Part shown: positions 37,291 through 44,332 of the stretch, piece by piece
How positions within the stretch are numbered: the stretch's first letter is position 1
How the letters are laid out: every line of letters begins with the position of its first letter
Source of the DNA: Streptomyces sp. SID13031
GTDB taxonomy: Bacteria > Actinomycetota > Actinomycetes > Propionibacteriales > Kribbellaceae
DNA: 64,000 nucleotides
Direction of reading: 5' to 3'
NCBI RefSeq assembly: GCF_010548305.1
Contig: NZ_JAAGLV010000027.1
Span: 32,907-96,906 of the forward strand
Program-made: the position numbers and the translations under genes
Notes under the pieces: model-generated
The model's input: the letters and a program-made list of their open reading frames with translations, nothing else
Told to the model about the DNA's origin: nothing
Databases searched by the model: none

Positions 37291-39063
37291 ATGATTACCC
37301 TGGCTCTGATCGGACTGCTGGGTGGGTTGATCACGGGTGTTTCTCCGTGTGTTCTGCCGATGCTGCCCATCATCTTCTTCGCCGGTACGACCGGTGAGAC
37401 CGAGGCGCAGCAGAAGACGACCGTGCGCAAAGGCGTGCCCAGCGGCGATGTGCTGGTCGAGGAGGTCGAGGTCGGCAAGCCCGCGCGGGACTGGCGGCCG
37501 CTGAAGATCATCACGGGCATCATCGTGAGCTTCAGCGTCTTCACGTTGGCCGGCTCGGTGATCTTGTCCGCACTCGGCCTGCCCGACGACTTCCTGCGCT
37601 GGGGCGGGCTCGTCATCTTGAGCGTCGTCGGCCTCGGGCTGATCTTCCCGGCGCTCGGGCACTGGATCGAGAAGCCGTTCTACCGGCTGCCGAAGATCAA
37701 CCGCAACGACAACGGCGCTTTCGTCCTCGGGCTGGGTCTCGGCACGCTTTACGTGCCGTGCGCCGGTCCGGTGCTCGCCGCGATCACTGTCGCGGGCGCG
37801 ACTGGCAATGTCGGCTGGCGGACCGTAGTACTGACGGTGTCGTTCGCGTTTGGTGCGGCGCTGCCGTTGCTGATCTTCGCGTCGGCGGGGTCGCGGATCT
37901 CGCAGCGGGTGAAGGCGTATCGCGATCACGCTCGTGGTTTCCGGATCGCCGGCGGCGCCGTGATGATCGCGCTTGCCGTCGCGCTCGCGTTCAACGTCAC
38001 CGACGCGATCCAGCGGTCGCTGCCGAGCTACACGAGCGGCCTGGAGAAGAAGGTCGCGGAGAACAAGACCGTGCAGGGTGCGCTGGCGCCGGCGATCGGC
38101 AACGACGCCAGCGCCGACCTGGCCAAGTGCACGCCCGGTGCGGCTGAGTTGGCGTCTTGTGGTGCGGCGCCGGAGTTCCGGGGGACGCAGAAGTGGTTCA
38201 ACACGCCTGACGGCAAGCCCGCGACGCTGGCCGAGCTGAAGGGCAAGGTGGTGCTCGTCGACTTCTGGGCCTACTCGTGCATCAACTGCCAGCGGGCCAC
38301 GCCGCATCTGCTCGCCTGGGACAAGGCGTACAAGTCGCTCGGCCTGCAGATCGTCGGGATCCACTCGCCGGAGTTCGCGTTCGAGAAGTCGGCGGGCAAC
38401 CTGCAGTCGGCGATCAGCCAGGAGAAGATCGGGTATCCCGTTGGTCAGGACAACAACCTCGCCACCTGGACGGCGTACCGGAACCAGTACTGGCCGGCGA
38501 AGTACCTGGTCGATGCCGGTGGCACCGTGCGGTCGATCAAGTTCGGCGAGGGCGACTACGGGCAGACCGAGAATCAGATCAGAGAACTGCTCAAGGCGGC
38601 CAATCCAGCGGCGAACCTGCCCGCGCCCGTCGACGGGACCGTGAAGGCCGACTCGATCGGCGCCGAGGGGACCACGCCGGAGACCTATCTGGCGTACTCC
38701 CGGTCGACCAACCTGAACGGCACCGGCAAGCTCACCCCGAACAAGACCGTTGCCTTCGGCCTCAACCCTCAGCAGCCGAACGACACCTACAGCCTCGGTG
38801 GCGACTGGGCGGTCGGAACGCAGAACGTCACCTCGACCAAGGGTTCCCAGGTGCGGCTGAACTACCAGGCCGCCAAGGTCTTCCACGTACTCGCCGGGCA
38901 GGGCACGGTGACGATGTCGATCCCAGGACGGCCGGACAGGACGATCACCGTCAAGGGCACTCCGAACCTGTACGAGCTGGTCGATCAGCCGCAGCAGGAA
39001 CGGCAGACGATGACGCTGACCTACAGCGCCGGGGTCTCCGCGTTCACCTTCAGTTTCGGATAA
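37291..39063 (+). CDS. DipZ-like protein: CcdA membrane domain, thioredoxin-like domain, C-terminal beta domain
   Basis: A 590-residue disulfide-relay protein. The N-terminal CcdA/DsbD-type membrane domain has its two redox cysteines in GVSPCVLPMLP and YVPCAGPVLA. A periplasmic redoxin domain carries the CxxC WAYSCINCQRATPHL near residue 325. The last 160 residues form a beta-sandwich-like region (TPETYLAYSRSTNLNGTGKL). This is the DipZ layout known from Mycobacterium, where it also lies near ispG. It moves electrons from the cytoplasm to extracytoplasmic thiols. ATG 37291, with TGGAG upstream, is preferred over ATG 37279. Confidence 0.9.
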   Translation: MITLALIGLLGGLITGVSPCVLPMLPIIFFAGTTGETEAQQKTTVRKGVPSGDVLVEEVEVGKPARDWRPLKIITGIIVSFSVFTLAGSVILSALGLPDDFLRWGGLVILSVVGLGLIFPALGHWIEKPFYRLPKINRNDNGAFVLGLGLGTLYVPCAGPVLAAITVAGATGNVGWRTVVLTVSFAFGAALPLLIFASAGSRISQRVKAYRDHARGFRIAGGAVMIALAVALAFNVTDAIQRSLPSYTSGLEKKVAENKTVQGALAPAIGNDASADLAKCTPGAAELASCGAAPEFRGTQKWFNTPDGKPATLAELKGKVVLVDFWAYSCINCQRATPHLLAWDKAYKSLGLQIVGIHSPEFAFEKSAGNLQSAISQEKIGYPVGQDNNLATWTAYRNQYWPAKYLVDAGGTVRSIKFGEGDYGQTENQIRELLKAANPAANLPAPVDGTVKADSIGAEGTTPETYLAYSRSTNLNGTGKLTPNKTVAFGLNPQQPNDTYSLGGDWAVGTQNVTSTKGSQVRLNYQAAKVFHVLAGQGTVTMSIPGRPDRTITVKGTPNLYELVDQPQQERQTMTLTYSAGVSAFTFSFG

Positions 39064-39080
39064 CCCGGTACCCTCGCCGC

Positions 39081-39629
39081 GTGACGGAGTACATGGTGGT
39101 CAGCGCGACGCGCGGCGAGGCTCGGTACGTTCCGGAAGGCATCCCGGTGGTCATCACCGGGGTCGGCAAGACAGCGGCGGCGGTGTTCACCGCGCAGGCC
39201 CTGGCAGGCCGCGACACCAGCGACCTGATGGTCCTGAACGTCGGTACGACGGGTGCGTTGCGCGACGGTCTCGCCGGGCTCTACCTGCCGAGTGAGGTGG
39301 TCAACCACGACCTCAACGCGGAGGCGATCCGGGCGATCGGCCTGGACCCGCAGGAGTCGCTGCAGATCGAGGGCGGCGACGGGACGGTGCTCGCGTCGGG
39401 CGATGTGTTCGTCACCGACCCGGCGGTCAGGGCGCGACTGGCCGAGCGGGCCCACCTGGTCGACATGGAGGCGTACGGCGTGGTCTTCGCCTGCCGCCAG
39501 TTCGGCGTACCGGTCCGGCTGGTCAAGCACGTGTCGGACTCCGCCGACGAAGCCGCAGTGGACTGGCCGGCCCTCGTGGACACGAGCGCCAAAGCCCTCG
39601 GCGAGTGGCTCCGCACCGAACTCAGCTGA
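39081..39629 (+). CDS. MTA/SAH nucleosidase-like nucleoside phosphorylase
   Basis: A 182-residue protein of the PNP/UDP phosphorylase superfamily. It has the ITGVGKTAAAV loop, LNVGTTGALRDGL, and the ribose-contact motif LVDMEAYGVVFACRQFGVPV with the catalytic Glu and Asp-rich end (HVSDSADE). It is shorter than the usual 230-residue MTA/SAH nucleosidases, with a minimal N-terminus. Start GTG 39081 is 17 nt after the DipZ-like stop. It is convergent with, and overlaps by 8 nt, the Nudix gene. Confidence 0.85.
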   Translation: MTEYMVVSATRGEARYVPEGIPVVITGVGKTAAAVFTAQALAGRDTSDLMVLNVGTTGALRDGLAGLYLPSEVVNHDLNAEAIRAIGLDPQESLQIEGGDGTVLASGDVFVTDPAVRARLAERAHLVDMEAYGVVFACRQFGVPVRLVKHVSDSADEAAVDWPALVDTSAKALGEWLRTELS

Positions 39630-40128
39630 GCAGTTCGAGCACCTCGGTCTCCCGCACCAGCCAACGCATCACCCCAACACCGCTCGCCAGCACCGCACGG
39701 TTGGCCTGCAGGGCATCCTCGACCGTGACCCAACAGGGCCTCAGCTCCAGCTCTGCCTCGTAGTCCTCGAGCTGCTGCGGTTCGGTGGGGGTCGCCTGGC
39801 TCGCACAGGTGAAGTAGTGCGAGGTCATCTTGAAGACTTCGTACTCCGCCTGGGCGGCCCGCATGTACTCGACCGTGTCCCCGAGCAACTTGCCGACCGT
39901 GACGTCGGGCAGGCCACACTCCTCGGCGAACTCGCGGTGCAGGGCCGCCTGGAGGGTCTCGGCGGGCTCGACTCCGCCACCGGGGAACTTGTAGTCGCCA
40001 TGGCGTGAGCTGAGGAGCAGGAGCTGGTCGCCTCGGAAGAGCACGCCGCGGACGGCGGTCCGTTCGATGGTCGGGCCGGTGAGATCCAGTGAGTGGTCAT
40101 GGGTGAAGGTGCCGAGGTGCATGGGCAT
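39622..40128 (-). CDS. Nudix hydrolase
   Basis: A 168-residue Nudix enzyme that hydrolyses a nucleoside diphosphate linked to some group X. The 23-residue Nudix box is complete, from GGGVEPAE at its start to REFAEECGL at its end. A preceding LLLSSRHGDYKFPGG is the usual lead-in. The substrate cannot be told. It is divergent from merR-trx with the MerR-type promoter between them. Confidence 0.92.
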   Translation of the reverse strand: MPMHLGTFTHDHSLDLTGPTIERTAVRGVLFRGDQLLLLSSRHGDYKFPGGGVEPAETLQAALHREFAEECGLPDVTVGKLLGDTVEYMRAAQAEYEVFKMTSHYFTCASQATPTEPQQLEDYEAELELRPCWVTVEDALQANRAVLASGVGVMRWLVRETEVLELLS

Positions 40129-40136
40129 AGTCTGAC

Positions 40137-40168
40137 TTGACCTTGACCCTGGGGGCAGGGTTTAGCGT
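40137..40168 (+). promoter_or_regulatory. MerR-type promoter with internal dyad
   Basis: TTGACC (40137-40142) and TAGCGT (40163-40168) are 20 bp apart, longer than the usual 17. The perfect palindrome ACCCTG-GGGG-CAGGGT (40146-40161) lies between them. A stretched spacer with a central dyad is the classical MerR operator layout. Autoregulation of the MerR-thioredoxin pair is inferred. Confidence 0.7.
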
Positions 40169-40186
40169 TGGGTGAAGGAGGCGGGG

Positions 40187-40552
40187 ATGCGGATCAGTGA
40201 CTTGGCGGTCGAGGCCGGTGTGACGGTCAAGGCGGTGCGGTACTACGAGTCTCAGGGGCTGTTGAAGCCGCGGCGGGAGGCCAACGGGTACCGGGCGTAC
40301 GGCGCCGAGGACGTGATCGTGGTGCGCGAGGTGAAGGCGCTGCTTTCGCTCGGGCTGACCGCGGAGCAGACCTATCCGTTCATCGAGTGCCTGCGGGCCG
40401 GCAACGACCGGGCGGATGTCTGCCCGGCGTCGCTGACGGCGTACCGGGCGCGGATCGACGAGGTGGATCGGCGGATCGCCGAGCTGTCCGAGTTGCGGAT
40501 CAAACTCGCCGGCCTCCTGACCGATGCCGAGAACTGGAGGACCAAGGGATGA
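40187..40552 (+). CDS. MerR-family regulator, two-cysteine type
   Basis: A 121-residue MerR regulator: winged HTH MRISDLAVEAGVTVKAVRYYESQGLLKPRREANGYR, a dimerisation coiled coil, and an effector region with C68 and C79 (C-x10-C). The cysteine pair resembles redox- or metal-sensing MerR proteins such as SoxR or CueR types but is not a clear match. ATG 40187 has AAGGAGG ahead. Its stop overlaps the thioredoxin start (ATGA), so the effector may be thiol-oxidising stress. Confidence 0.9.
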   Translation: MRISDLAVEAGVTVKAVRYYESQGLLKPRREANGYRAYGAEDVIVVREVKALLSLGLTAEQTYPFIECLRAGNDRADVCPASLTAYRARIDEVDRRIAELSELRIKLAGLLTDAENWRTKG

Positions 40553-40884
40553 GCGAACTACTCGAGGCCGACGAGACGAACTTCGACCAGCTGGTACTGG
40601 GCGCCGACAAGCCCGTACTGGTGGACTTCTGGGCGCAATGGTGCCCGCCGTGCCACCAGATCGTGCCGATCCTGACGCAGATCGCCGACGAACGCGCCGA
40701 CCGGCTCACCGTGGTGAAGGTGAACTCCGACGAGAACCCGGCGATCTCCTCGAAGTACCGCGTGATGGCACTGCCGACCCTGATGCTCTTCCACCATGGC
40801 GAGCTGATCTGGTCGGTCGTCGGTGCCCGCCCGAAGGCCAAGCTGCTGAAGGAACTCGACGACGCTCTACTGACCGCGGTCTGA
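40549..40884 (+). CDS. Thioredoxin
   Basis: A 111-residue thioredoxin with the redox centre WCPPC at residues 31-35, slightly different from the common WCGPC. The cis-Pro motif is MALPTLMLF. It reduces protein disulfides in the cytoplasm. It is translationally coupled to the MerR gene. Its 3' end overlaps the convergent SRPBCC gene by 18 nt. Confidence 0.93.
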   Translation: MSELLEADETNFDQLVLGADKPVLVDFWAQWCPPCHQIVPILTQIADERADRLTVVKVNSDENPAISSKYRVMALPTLMLFHHGELIWSVVGARPKAKLLKELDDALLTAV

Positions 40885-41280
40885 GCCGAGCCGCTCGATC
40901 ACCGTCGTCATCACGTCCTGCCAGTGAGTGCGCTGGCGGGTGCGCTCATCCGCATCCGCCAGTCGCTCCTGGTGGAACCTCAGCACCGTCTTCGGCCCGG
41001 AGCCGGACAGCGCCAGCTGAACAGTGCTGTCGTGGGACCAATCGGCAGGCTGCCAGGTCACCCTGATCCGATCGTGCTCCCGGTAGCTCCGTACCTCGCC
41101 TGTAGTGCCGTCCGCGGTCTCGTACCGCGAACCGACGGCGAGCTCGGCGCCTTCACCCAGCCAGAGCGTTAGCCCGTTGGGGCTGGTGAGGAGGTCCCAC
41201 AGCTCCGGTACGGAGTACTGGAGGGTCTTGGAGACGCCGACCTCCCAGCCGGAGTCCTTGGTCAATCCCGCGGTCGACAT
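40867..41280 (-). CDS. SRPBCC/AHSA1-like protein
   Basis: A 137-residue protein of the START/SRPBCC fold: VGVSKTLQYSVPELWDLLTSPNGLTLWLGEGAELAVGSRYETADGTTGEVRSYREHDRIRVTWQP. This is the AHSA1-like helix-grip pattern, and ligand and role are unknown. ATG 41280 overlaps the stop of the preceding NTF2-like gene (TGATG), so the two are translated together. Confidence 0.85.
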   Translation of the reverse strand: MSTAGLTKDSGWEVGVSKTLQYSVPELWDLLTSPNGLTLWLGEGAELAVGSRYETADGTTGEVRSYREHDRIRVTWQPADWSHDSTVQLALSGSGPKTVLRFHQERLADADERTRQRTHWQDVMTTVIERLGSDRGQ

Positions 41281-41645
41281 CAGAGCGCCGTCTGCTGGTG
41301 GAACACGCCGCGCCACTGACCGTCGACGCGCGTGTAGACGCTCGTCGCGTACGACGGGAGCTCCAGCTCGTTGCCGTTGACGAGCGCGGTGACGTCGACC
41401 CGGTAGGTGATCAGCGCGTTGCTCTCGTCGAGCTGGATGACCTGCTGGCCGGACAGCTCGGTCTTCAGGTACGGATTGTGGTTGGCCTCGATCACCGGGA
41501 TGCCCTGGGCCTTGGTCATCACGCCGTACTTGCTGACCACGAGGGCGTCGTCACGCAGCAGGTCGGCGTAGAACGAGCCGTTGCCTTCGCGGTTGGCCTG
41601 CCACATCTCGTCTTCGAGGGCGAGTAGATCGTCGGTCACACTCAT
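41280..41645 (-). CDS. DUF4440/NTF2-like protein
   Basis: A 121-residue NTF2-like protein (LLALEDEMWQANREGNGSFYADLLRDDALVVSKYGVMTK ... ALITYRVDVTALVNGNELELPSYATSVYTRVDGQWRGVFHQQTAL). The pattern is that of DUF4440/SnoaL-like domains, with the C-terminal strand ending in WRGVFHQQT. It has GGAG upstream and is coupled to the SRPBCC gene. It is divergent from the CGNR regulator. Confidence 0.85.
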   Translation of the reverse strand: MSVTDDLLALEDEMWQANREGNGSFYADLLRDDALVVSKYGVMTKAQGIPVIEANHNPYLKTELSGQQVIQLDESNALITYRVDVTALVNGNELELPSYATSVYTRVDGQWRGVFHQQTAL

Positions 41646-41666
41646 CAGGCTGGCTCCTCGGCTCGA

Positions 41667-41709
41667 TGTAACTGGTTAAACAGGTGTGACACCGACTATA
41701 GTGGTTACA
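41667..41709 (+). promoter_or_regulatory. Leaderless promoter and nested dyads between NTF2-like and CGNR genes
   Basis: TGTAAC (41667-41672) and GTTACA (41704-41709) form an outer inverted repeat. GGTGTGACACC (41683-41693) is a perfect inner palindrome. TATAGT (41697-41702) is a near-consensus -10 placed 6 nt before the ATG at 41709, so the CGNR mRNA is probably leaderless. The dyads are candidates for self-regulation. Confidence 0.6.
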
Positions 41710-42344
41710 TGACTTCGGGTGCAAGGCGATTGACGTCGCCGGATGGGGTGACCCACACGTTCGACTCGGGCAGCTTCGCCCTGGAGTTGCTGCTCTCGGG
41801 TGGGCCGCCGCCCTGGGATCGCTACGAGGCGTGGCACGCGCCCGAGGATGTGGCCGGCTGGATCGCCGGCTCGCATCTGGCGCTGGAGCTGCCGATCGCC
41901 AAGGAGCAGGTGAAGGTCGGTCCCGCCGAGCTCAAGAGGCTCAAGGAGTTCAGGGCAGTGCTCTGGCGGATCATCCCGGTCCTCGCCGACGGCAAGCCGA
42001 TGCCCGGGGTCGTGGCAGAGCACGGCCTGTCACCGACGGGCAACGAGCTGGACATCATCAACCAGGCGGTCGGCCCGCTGCCACGGACCCGGTTGAATCC
42101 GACGGGCGTCAAGCAATGGCAGACACCGATCACCGGCACCCAGATCCTCGGCGCCGCGGCCCGCGAGCTGGTCGACCTGATCGGCACCGATCAGGTGAAG
42201 CGACTCCGGATGTGCGAAGGCGCCGACTGCTACCTGATGTTCCACGACACCTCCCGCCCCGGCAACCGCCGCTGGTGCTCAATGCAACGCTGCGGCAACC
42301 GCCACAAAGTAGGCACCTACCGCACCCGCCACCACACCCCCTGA
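41709..42344 (+). CDS. CGNR zinc-finger (ABATE-type) regulator
   Basis: A 211-residue protein. The N-terminal ABATE-like stress-sensor region (VTHTFDSGSFALELLLSGG ... WHAPEDVAGWIAGSHLALELP) is followed by the CGNR zinc-finger domain RLRMCEGADCYLMFHDTSRPGNRRWCSMQRCGNRHKVGTYR. That domain contains the C-x4-C and C-x3-CGNR signature. These are DNA-binding regulators of stress and drug-response genes. No ribosome site precedes ATG 41709, fitting a leaderless message. The divergent NTF2-SRPBCC pair is its likely target. Confidence 0.92.
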   Translation: MTSGARRLTSPDGVTHTFDSGSFALELLLSGGPPPWDRYEAWHAPEDVAGWIAGSHLALELPIAKEQVKVGPAELKRLKEFRAVLWRIIPVLADGKPMPGVVAEHGLSPTGNELDIINQAVGPLPRTRLNPTGVKQWQTPITGTQILGAAARELVDLIGTDQVKRLRMCEGADCYLMFHDTSRPGNRRWCSMQRCGNRHKVGTYRTRHHTP

Positions 42345-42444
42345 CCCCACGCTGCTCAAAGTGGATTGGGAGTGGACCTCGAGCCCCGACCGGCCCTCTC
42401 GCCCCGGATCGGACGACCACCGCGCCGTAGCCCCCGCTCCCGGG

Positions 42445-42505
42445 CACCTTGTGCACCAGTTGAGCGTCAGGCGGGGCGGAAAACGCTCACGTCGTGCACA
42501 AGGTG
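42445..42505. repeat. Nested hairpin element, copy 1
   Basis: Outer arms CACCTTGTGCAC (42445-42456) and GTGCACAAGGTG (42494-42505) pair perfectly over 12 bp. Inner arms TGAGCGT (42461-42467) and ACGCTCA (42483-42489) pair over 7 bp, with 4-nt spacers on each side and a 15-nt loop. Copy 2 lies 174 bp downstream. Confidence 0.85.
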
Positions 42506-42618
42506 GCCCGTTCGCGGGGGCCGCGCCGCGCCGGGTCGGGTGGGCGCGGGTCGGCGCGGCGCGGTACGGGGACTGGCTGGCGCGGGATGTGGCGTCTCGT
42601 CCTCTTGGTGATTGCGGC

Positions 42619-42679
42619 CACTTTGTGCACCAGGTGAGCGTCAGACGGGGTGGAAAACGCTCACGTCGTGCACAAGGTG
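42619..42679. repeat. Nested hairpin element, copy 2
   Basis: This has the same layout as copy 1. Outer arms at 42619-42630 and 42668-42679 pair with one G-T position. Inner TGAGCGT (42635-42641) and ACGCTCA (42657-42663) are identical to copy 1. About 60 of the bases match copy 1, and the flanking GGCC/GGCCC extends the outer stem. Confidence 0.85.
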
Positions 42680-42848
42680 GCCCATCTGCGGGTCGGGCGC
42701 TCGCCGGTACGGCGTACTGGCGGGGCGGGGCGGGTCGGCGTGGGTGGGGTGAGCCGGGCTTGGCGTGGGTTTCGGGTGGCGGGGGATGGCTAGTCGGTGG
42801 TCGAAGTGGATGGTTGGCGCGGCTTGGGGAGGGGGTTGTTGGCGGGGG

Positions 42849-42870
42849 GCTAGGTTGCTAGCATCCTAGC
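42849..42870 (+). promoter_or_regulatory. Operator-like palindrome before the RHH gene
   Basis: GCTAG (42849-42853), GCTAGC (42857-42862) and CTAGC (42866-42870) form a symmetrical triple at 3-bp spacing, ending 1 nt before the ATG. Arrays of short palindromes are typical ribbon-helix-helix operators. Autoregulation is inferred. Confidence 0.6.
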
Positions 42871-42871
42871 T

Positions 42872-43036
42872 ATGGGCGATGAGGGTGCCAAGAAGGCGCA
42901 GTTCAACGTGTATCTGCCGCCGGAGCTGATTCGCCGGGTCAAGCATCGGGCGATCGACGAGGGGGCGAGTCTGTCGGCGGTCGTCGAGCAGGCGTTGACG
43001 ACGTATCTGGACGAGCGGGGGGAGGCGCGAGGATGA
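42872..43036 (+). CDS. Ribbon-helix-helix (CopG-like) DNA-binding protein
   Basis: A 54-residue protein, MGDEGAKKAQFNVYLPPE then LIRRVKHRAIDEGASLSAVVEQALTTYL. The strand QFNVYLPPELI and the two helices are the classic RHH fold of CopG-type repressors and antitoxins. Its stop overlaps the VOC gene start (ATGA). The operator-like palindrome directly upstream suggests it represses its own operon. Confidence 0.85.
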   Translation: MGDEGAKKAQFNVYLPPELIRRVKHRAIDEGASLSAVVEQALTTYLDERGEARG

Positions 43037-43686
43037 AGGACGTGGTGGTTCGCCCGCTGAGGTTCACCGATGACGTGCAGGCGATGCGCGCGTTCCTGGA
43101 GACGCTGGGGTTGCGGTCCCGGATCGAGTCGGAGAGCGGGGTCTGGGTCGACATGGTCGCGGGCCGCGGGATGGTCGCGCTGCATGACGCGGCCGGGAGT
43201 ACCTCCGGAGCCGAACCGGGGGAGACGCGGCTGGCTTTCGAGGCCGACGACATCGACGTGTTGAAGGATCGGCTCAACGCCGCCGGTTACGAGGACGTCA
43301 GCATCTTCGACGAAGCGTTCGGGCGAGTGCTGACGGCGAGTGGTCCGGACGGTACCGAGCTCTGGATCGACGAGCGCAGCAAGGACCTGTACGGCTACAA
43401 GTTGCACGATGCGCACCCGGACGCGCGCTGGTCGGTGACGCCGTTGCTTGGTGTCTCGGACCAGGCGGCCTGGGAGCAGCTGCTGGGCATTCTCGGTGGG
43501 GACAACCCTGACCTGGTGGGATTCCGGCCGGCGGGCGAGTTCGAAGTACAGGTCGAATTGACGACGACGGAGAGCCTGGGCGAGGTCGCTCGGCGGCTGG
43601 CTGCGACCGGCTATCGACCGGACCAGGTCGAAGGCGGGTTGTCCGTAGTGGATCCGGATGGGCAGACCGTGCGAGTTCGCGGATGA
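43033..43686 (+). CDS. VOC/glyoxalase-superfamily protein, two-module
   Basis: A 217-residue protein with a first VOC module (RPLRFTDDVQAMRAFLETLGLRSR ... VDMVAGRGMVALHDAAG ... GRVLTASGPDGTELWIDER) and a weaker second one from about residue 130 (WSVTPLLGVSDQAAWEQLLGIL ... LSVVDPDGQTVRVRG). VOC proteins include glyoxalases, dioxygenases and drug-binding resistance proteins such as bleomycin-binding types. The substrate is not evident. It is coupled to the RHH gene before it and the GNAT gene after it (ATGA overlaps). Confidence 0.85.
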   Translation: MKDVVVRPLRFTDDVQAMRAFLETLGLRSRIESESGVWVDMVAGRGMVALHDAAGSTSGAEPGETRLAFEADDIDVLKDRLNAAGYEDVSIFDEAFGRVLTASGPDGTELWIDERSKDLYGYKLHDAHPDARWSVTPLLGVSDQAAWEQLLGILGGDNPDLVGFRPAGEFEVQVELTTTESLGEVARRLAATGYRPDQVEGGLSVVDPDGQTVRVRG

Positions 43687-44273
43687 TCCGGGTCTGCAAG
43701 GCCGAACTCGATGACGCCGAGGCCGTCCGGGAGGTCGGGCTGAAGACTTGGCCGGTCGCGTACGACGGGTTGGCGTCGCCCGAGTTCGTCGTGGACGGGC
43801 TGGCCGAGTGGTGGTCGCCGGAGGCGGTTGAGCGCGGCATCACCAAAGGCATCACTCTCATCGCCGTCGACGGTGGTGAGTGCGTCGACGGCGATGAAGA
43901 GCGCGGTGGTGAGTGCGTCGACGGCGATGAAGAGCGCGGTGGTGAGTGCGCCGACGGAGATGAGAAGCGTGCTGGGGAGGGTGTCGGTGACGAGCGGGTG
44001 GTCGGGATGGTGGGGTTGGGGCGGGAGGGCGACTTCTGGGTGATGTGGAAGCTCTACGTGCTGCCTGAGTACCAGGGCAAGGGGATCGGCAAAGCCTTGC
44101 TGGACGGGGCGATCGCGGCTCTTCCAGCGGGTACCAGCCGGCTCCTGCTCGATGTGCTCGTGACGAATGAGCCGGCGATCGGCTTCTATCGCAAGAACGG
44201 TTTCGGTGCGGCCCGCAGTACGCCGGATCGTGAGCTCGGGGATGAGCTGATCTGGATGAGCCGCGACCTCTGA
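43683..44273 (+). CDS. GNAT acetyltransferase with tandem-repeat insertion
   Basis: A 196-residue acetyltransferase. The acetyl-CoA loop is YVLPEYQGKGIGKALLDGAIAAL and the C-terminal part is VTNEPAIGFYRKNGFGAA. Between the strands at residues 64-96 three copies of an 11-residue unit (GGECVDGDEER) are inserted, from a 33-bp DNA repeat. This lengthens a loop that is normally a few residues. The core fold looks intact. It is the third gene of the RHH-VOC-GNAT operon, which suggests a modification-based resistance or stress function. Confidence 0.88.
   Translation: MIRVCKAELDDAEAVREVGLKTWPVAYDGLASPEFVVDGLAEWWSPEAVERGITKGITLIAVDGGECVDGDEERGGECVDGDEERGGECADGDEKRAGEGVGDERVVGMVGLGREGDFWVMWKLYVLPEYQGKGIGKALLDGAIAALPAGTSRLLLDVLVTNEPAIGFYRKNGFGAARSTPDRELGDELIWMSRDL
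43872..43970 (+). repeat. Three 33-bp tandem repeats inside the GNAT gene
   Basis: Units start at 43872, 43905 and 43938. The first two are identical over 33 bp and the third has a few changes. Each encodes 11 acidic residues with one Cys. Confidence 0.93.
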
Positions 44274-44332
44274 TCGGAGCGGCTACCACCCATTGCGCGC
44301 CAAAGTGGCCGTGATCAGCTAGGTTCTGCGGC

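Larger units (their letters stand above)
42345..42848. other. 500-bp gap holding two copies of a nested hairpin element
   Basis: No gene is evident. The stretch contains two hairpin elements 174 bp apart (entered separately) and a G-rich, TGG-rich run from about 42700 to 42848 just before the RHH gene. Open frames here are short or biased by the repeats. Confidence 0.6.
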
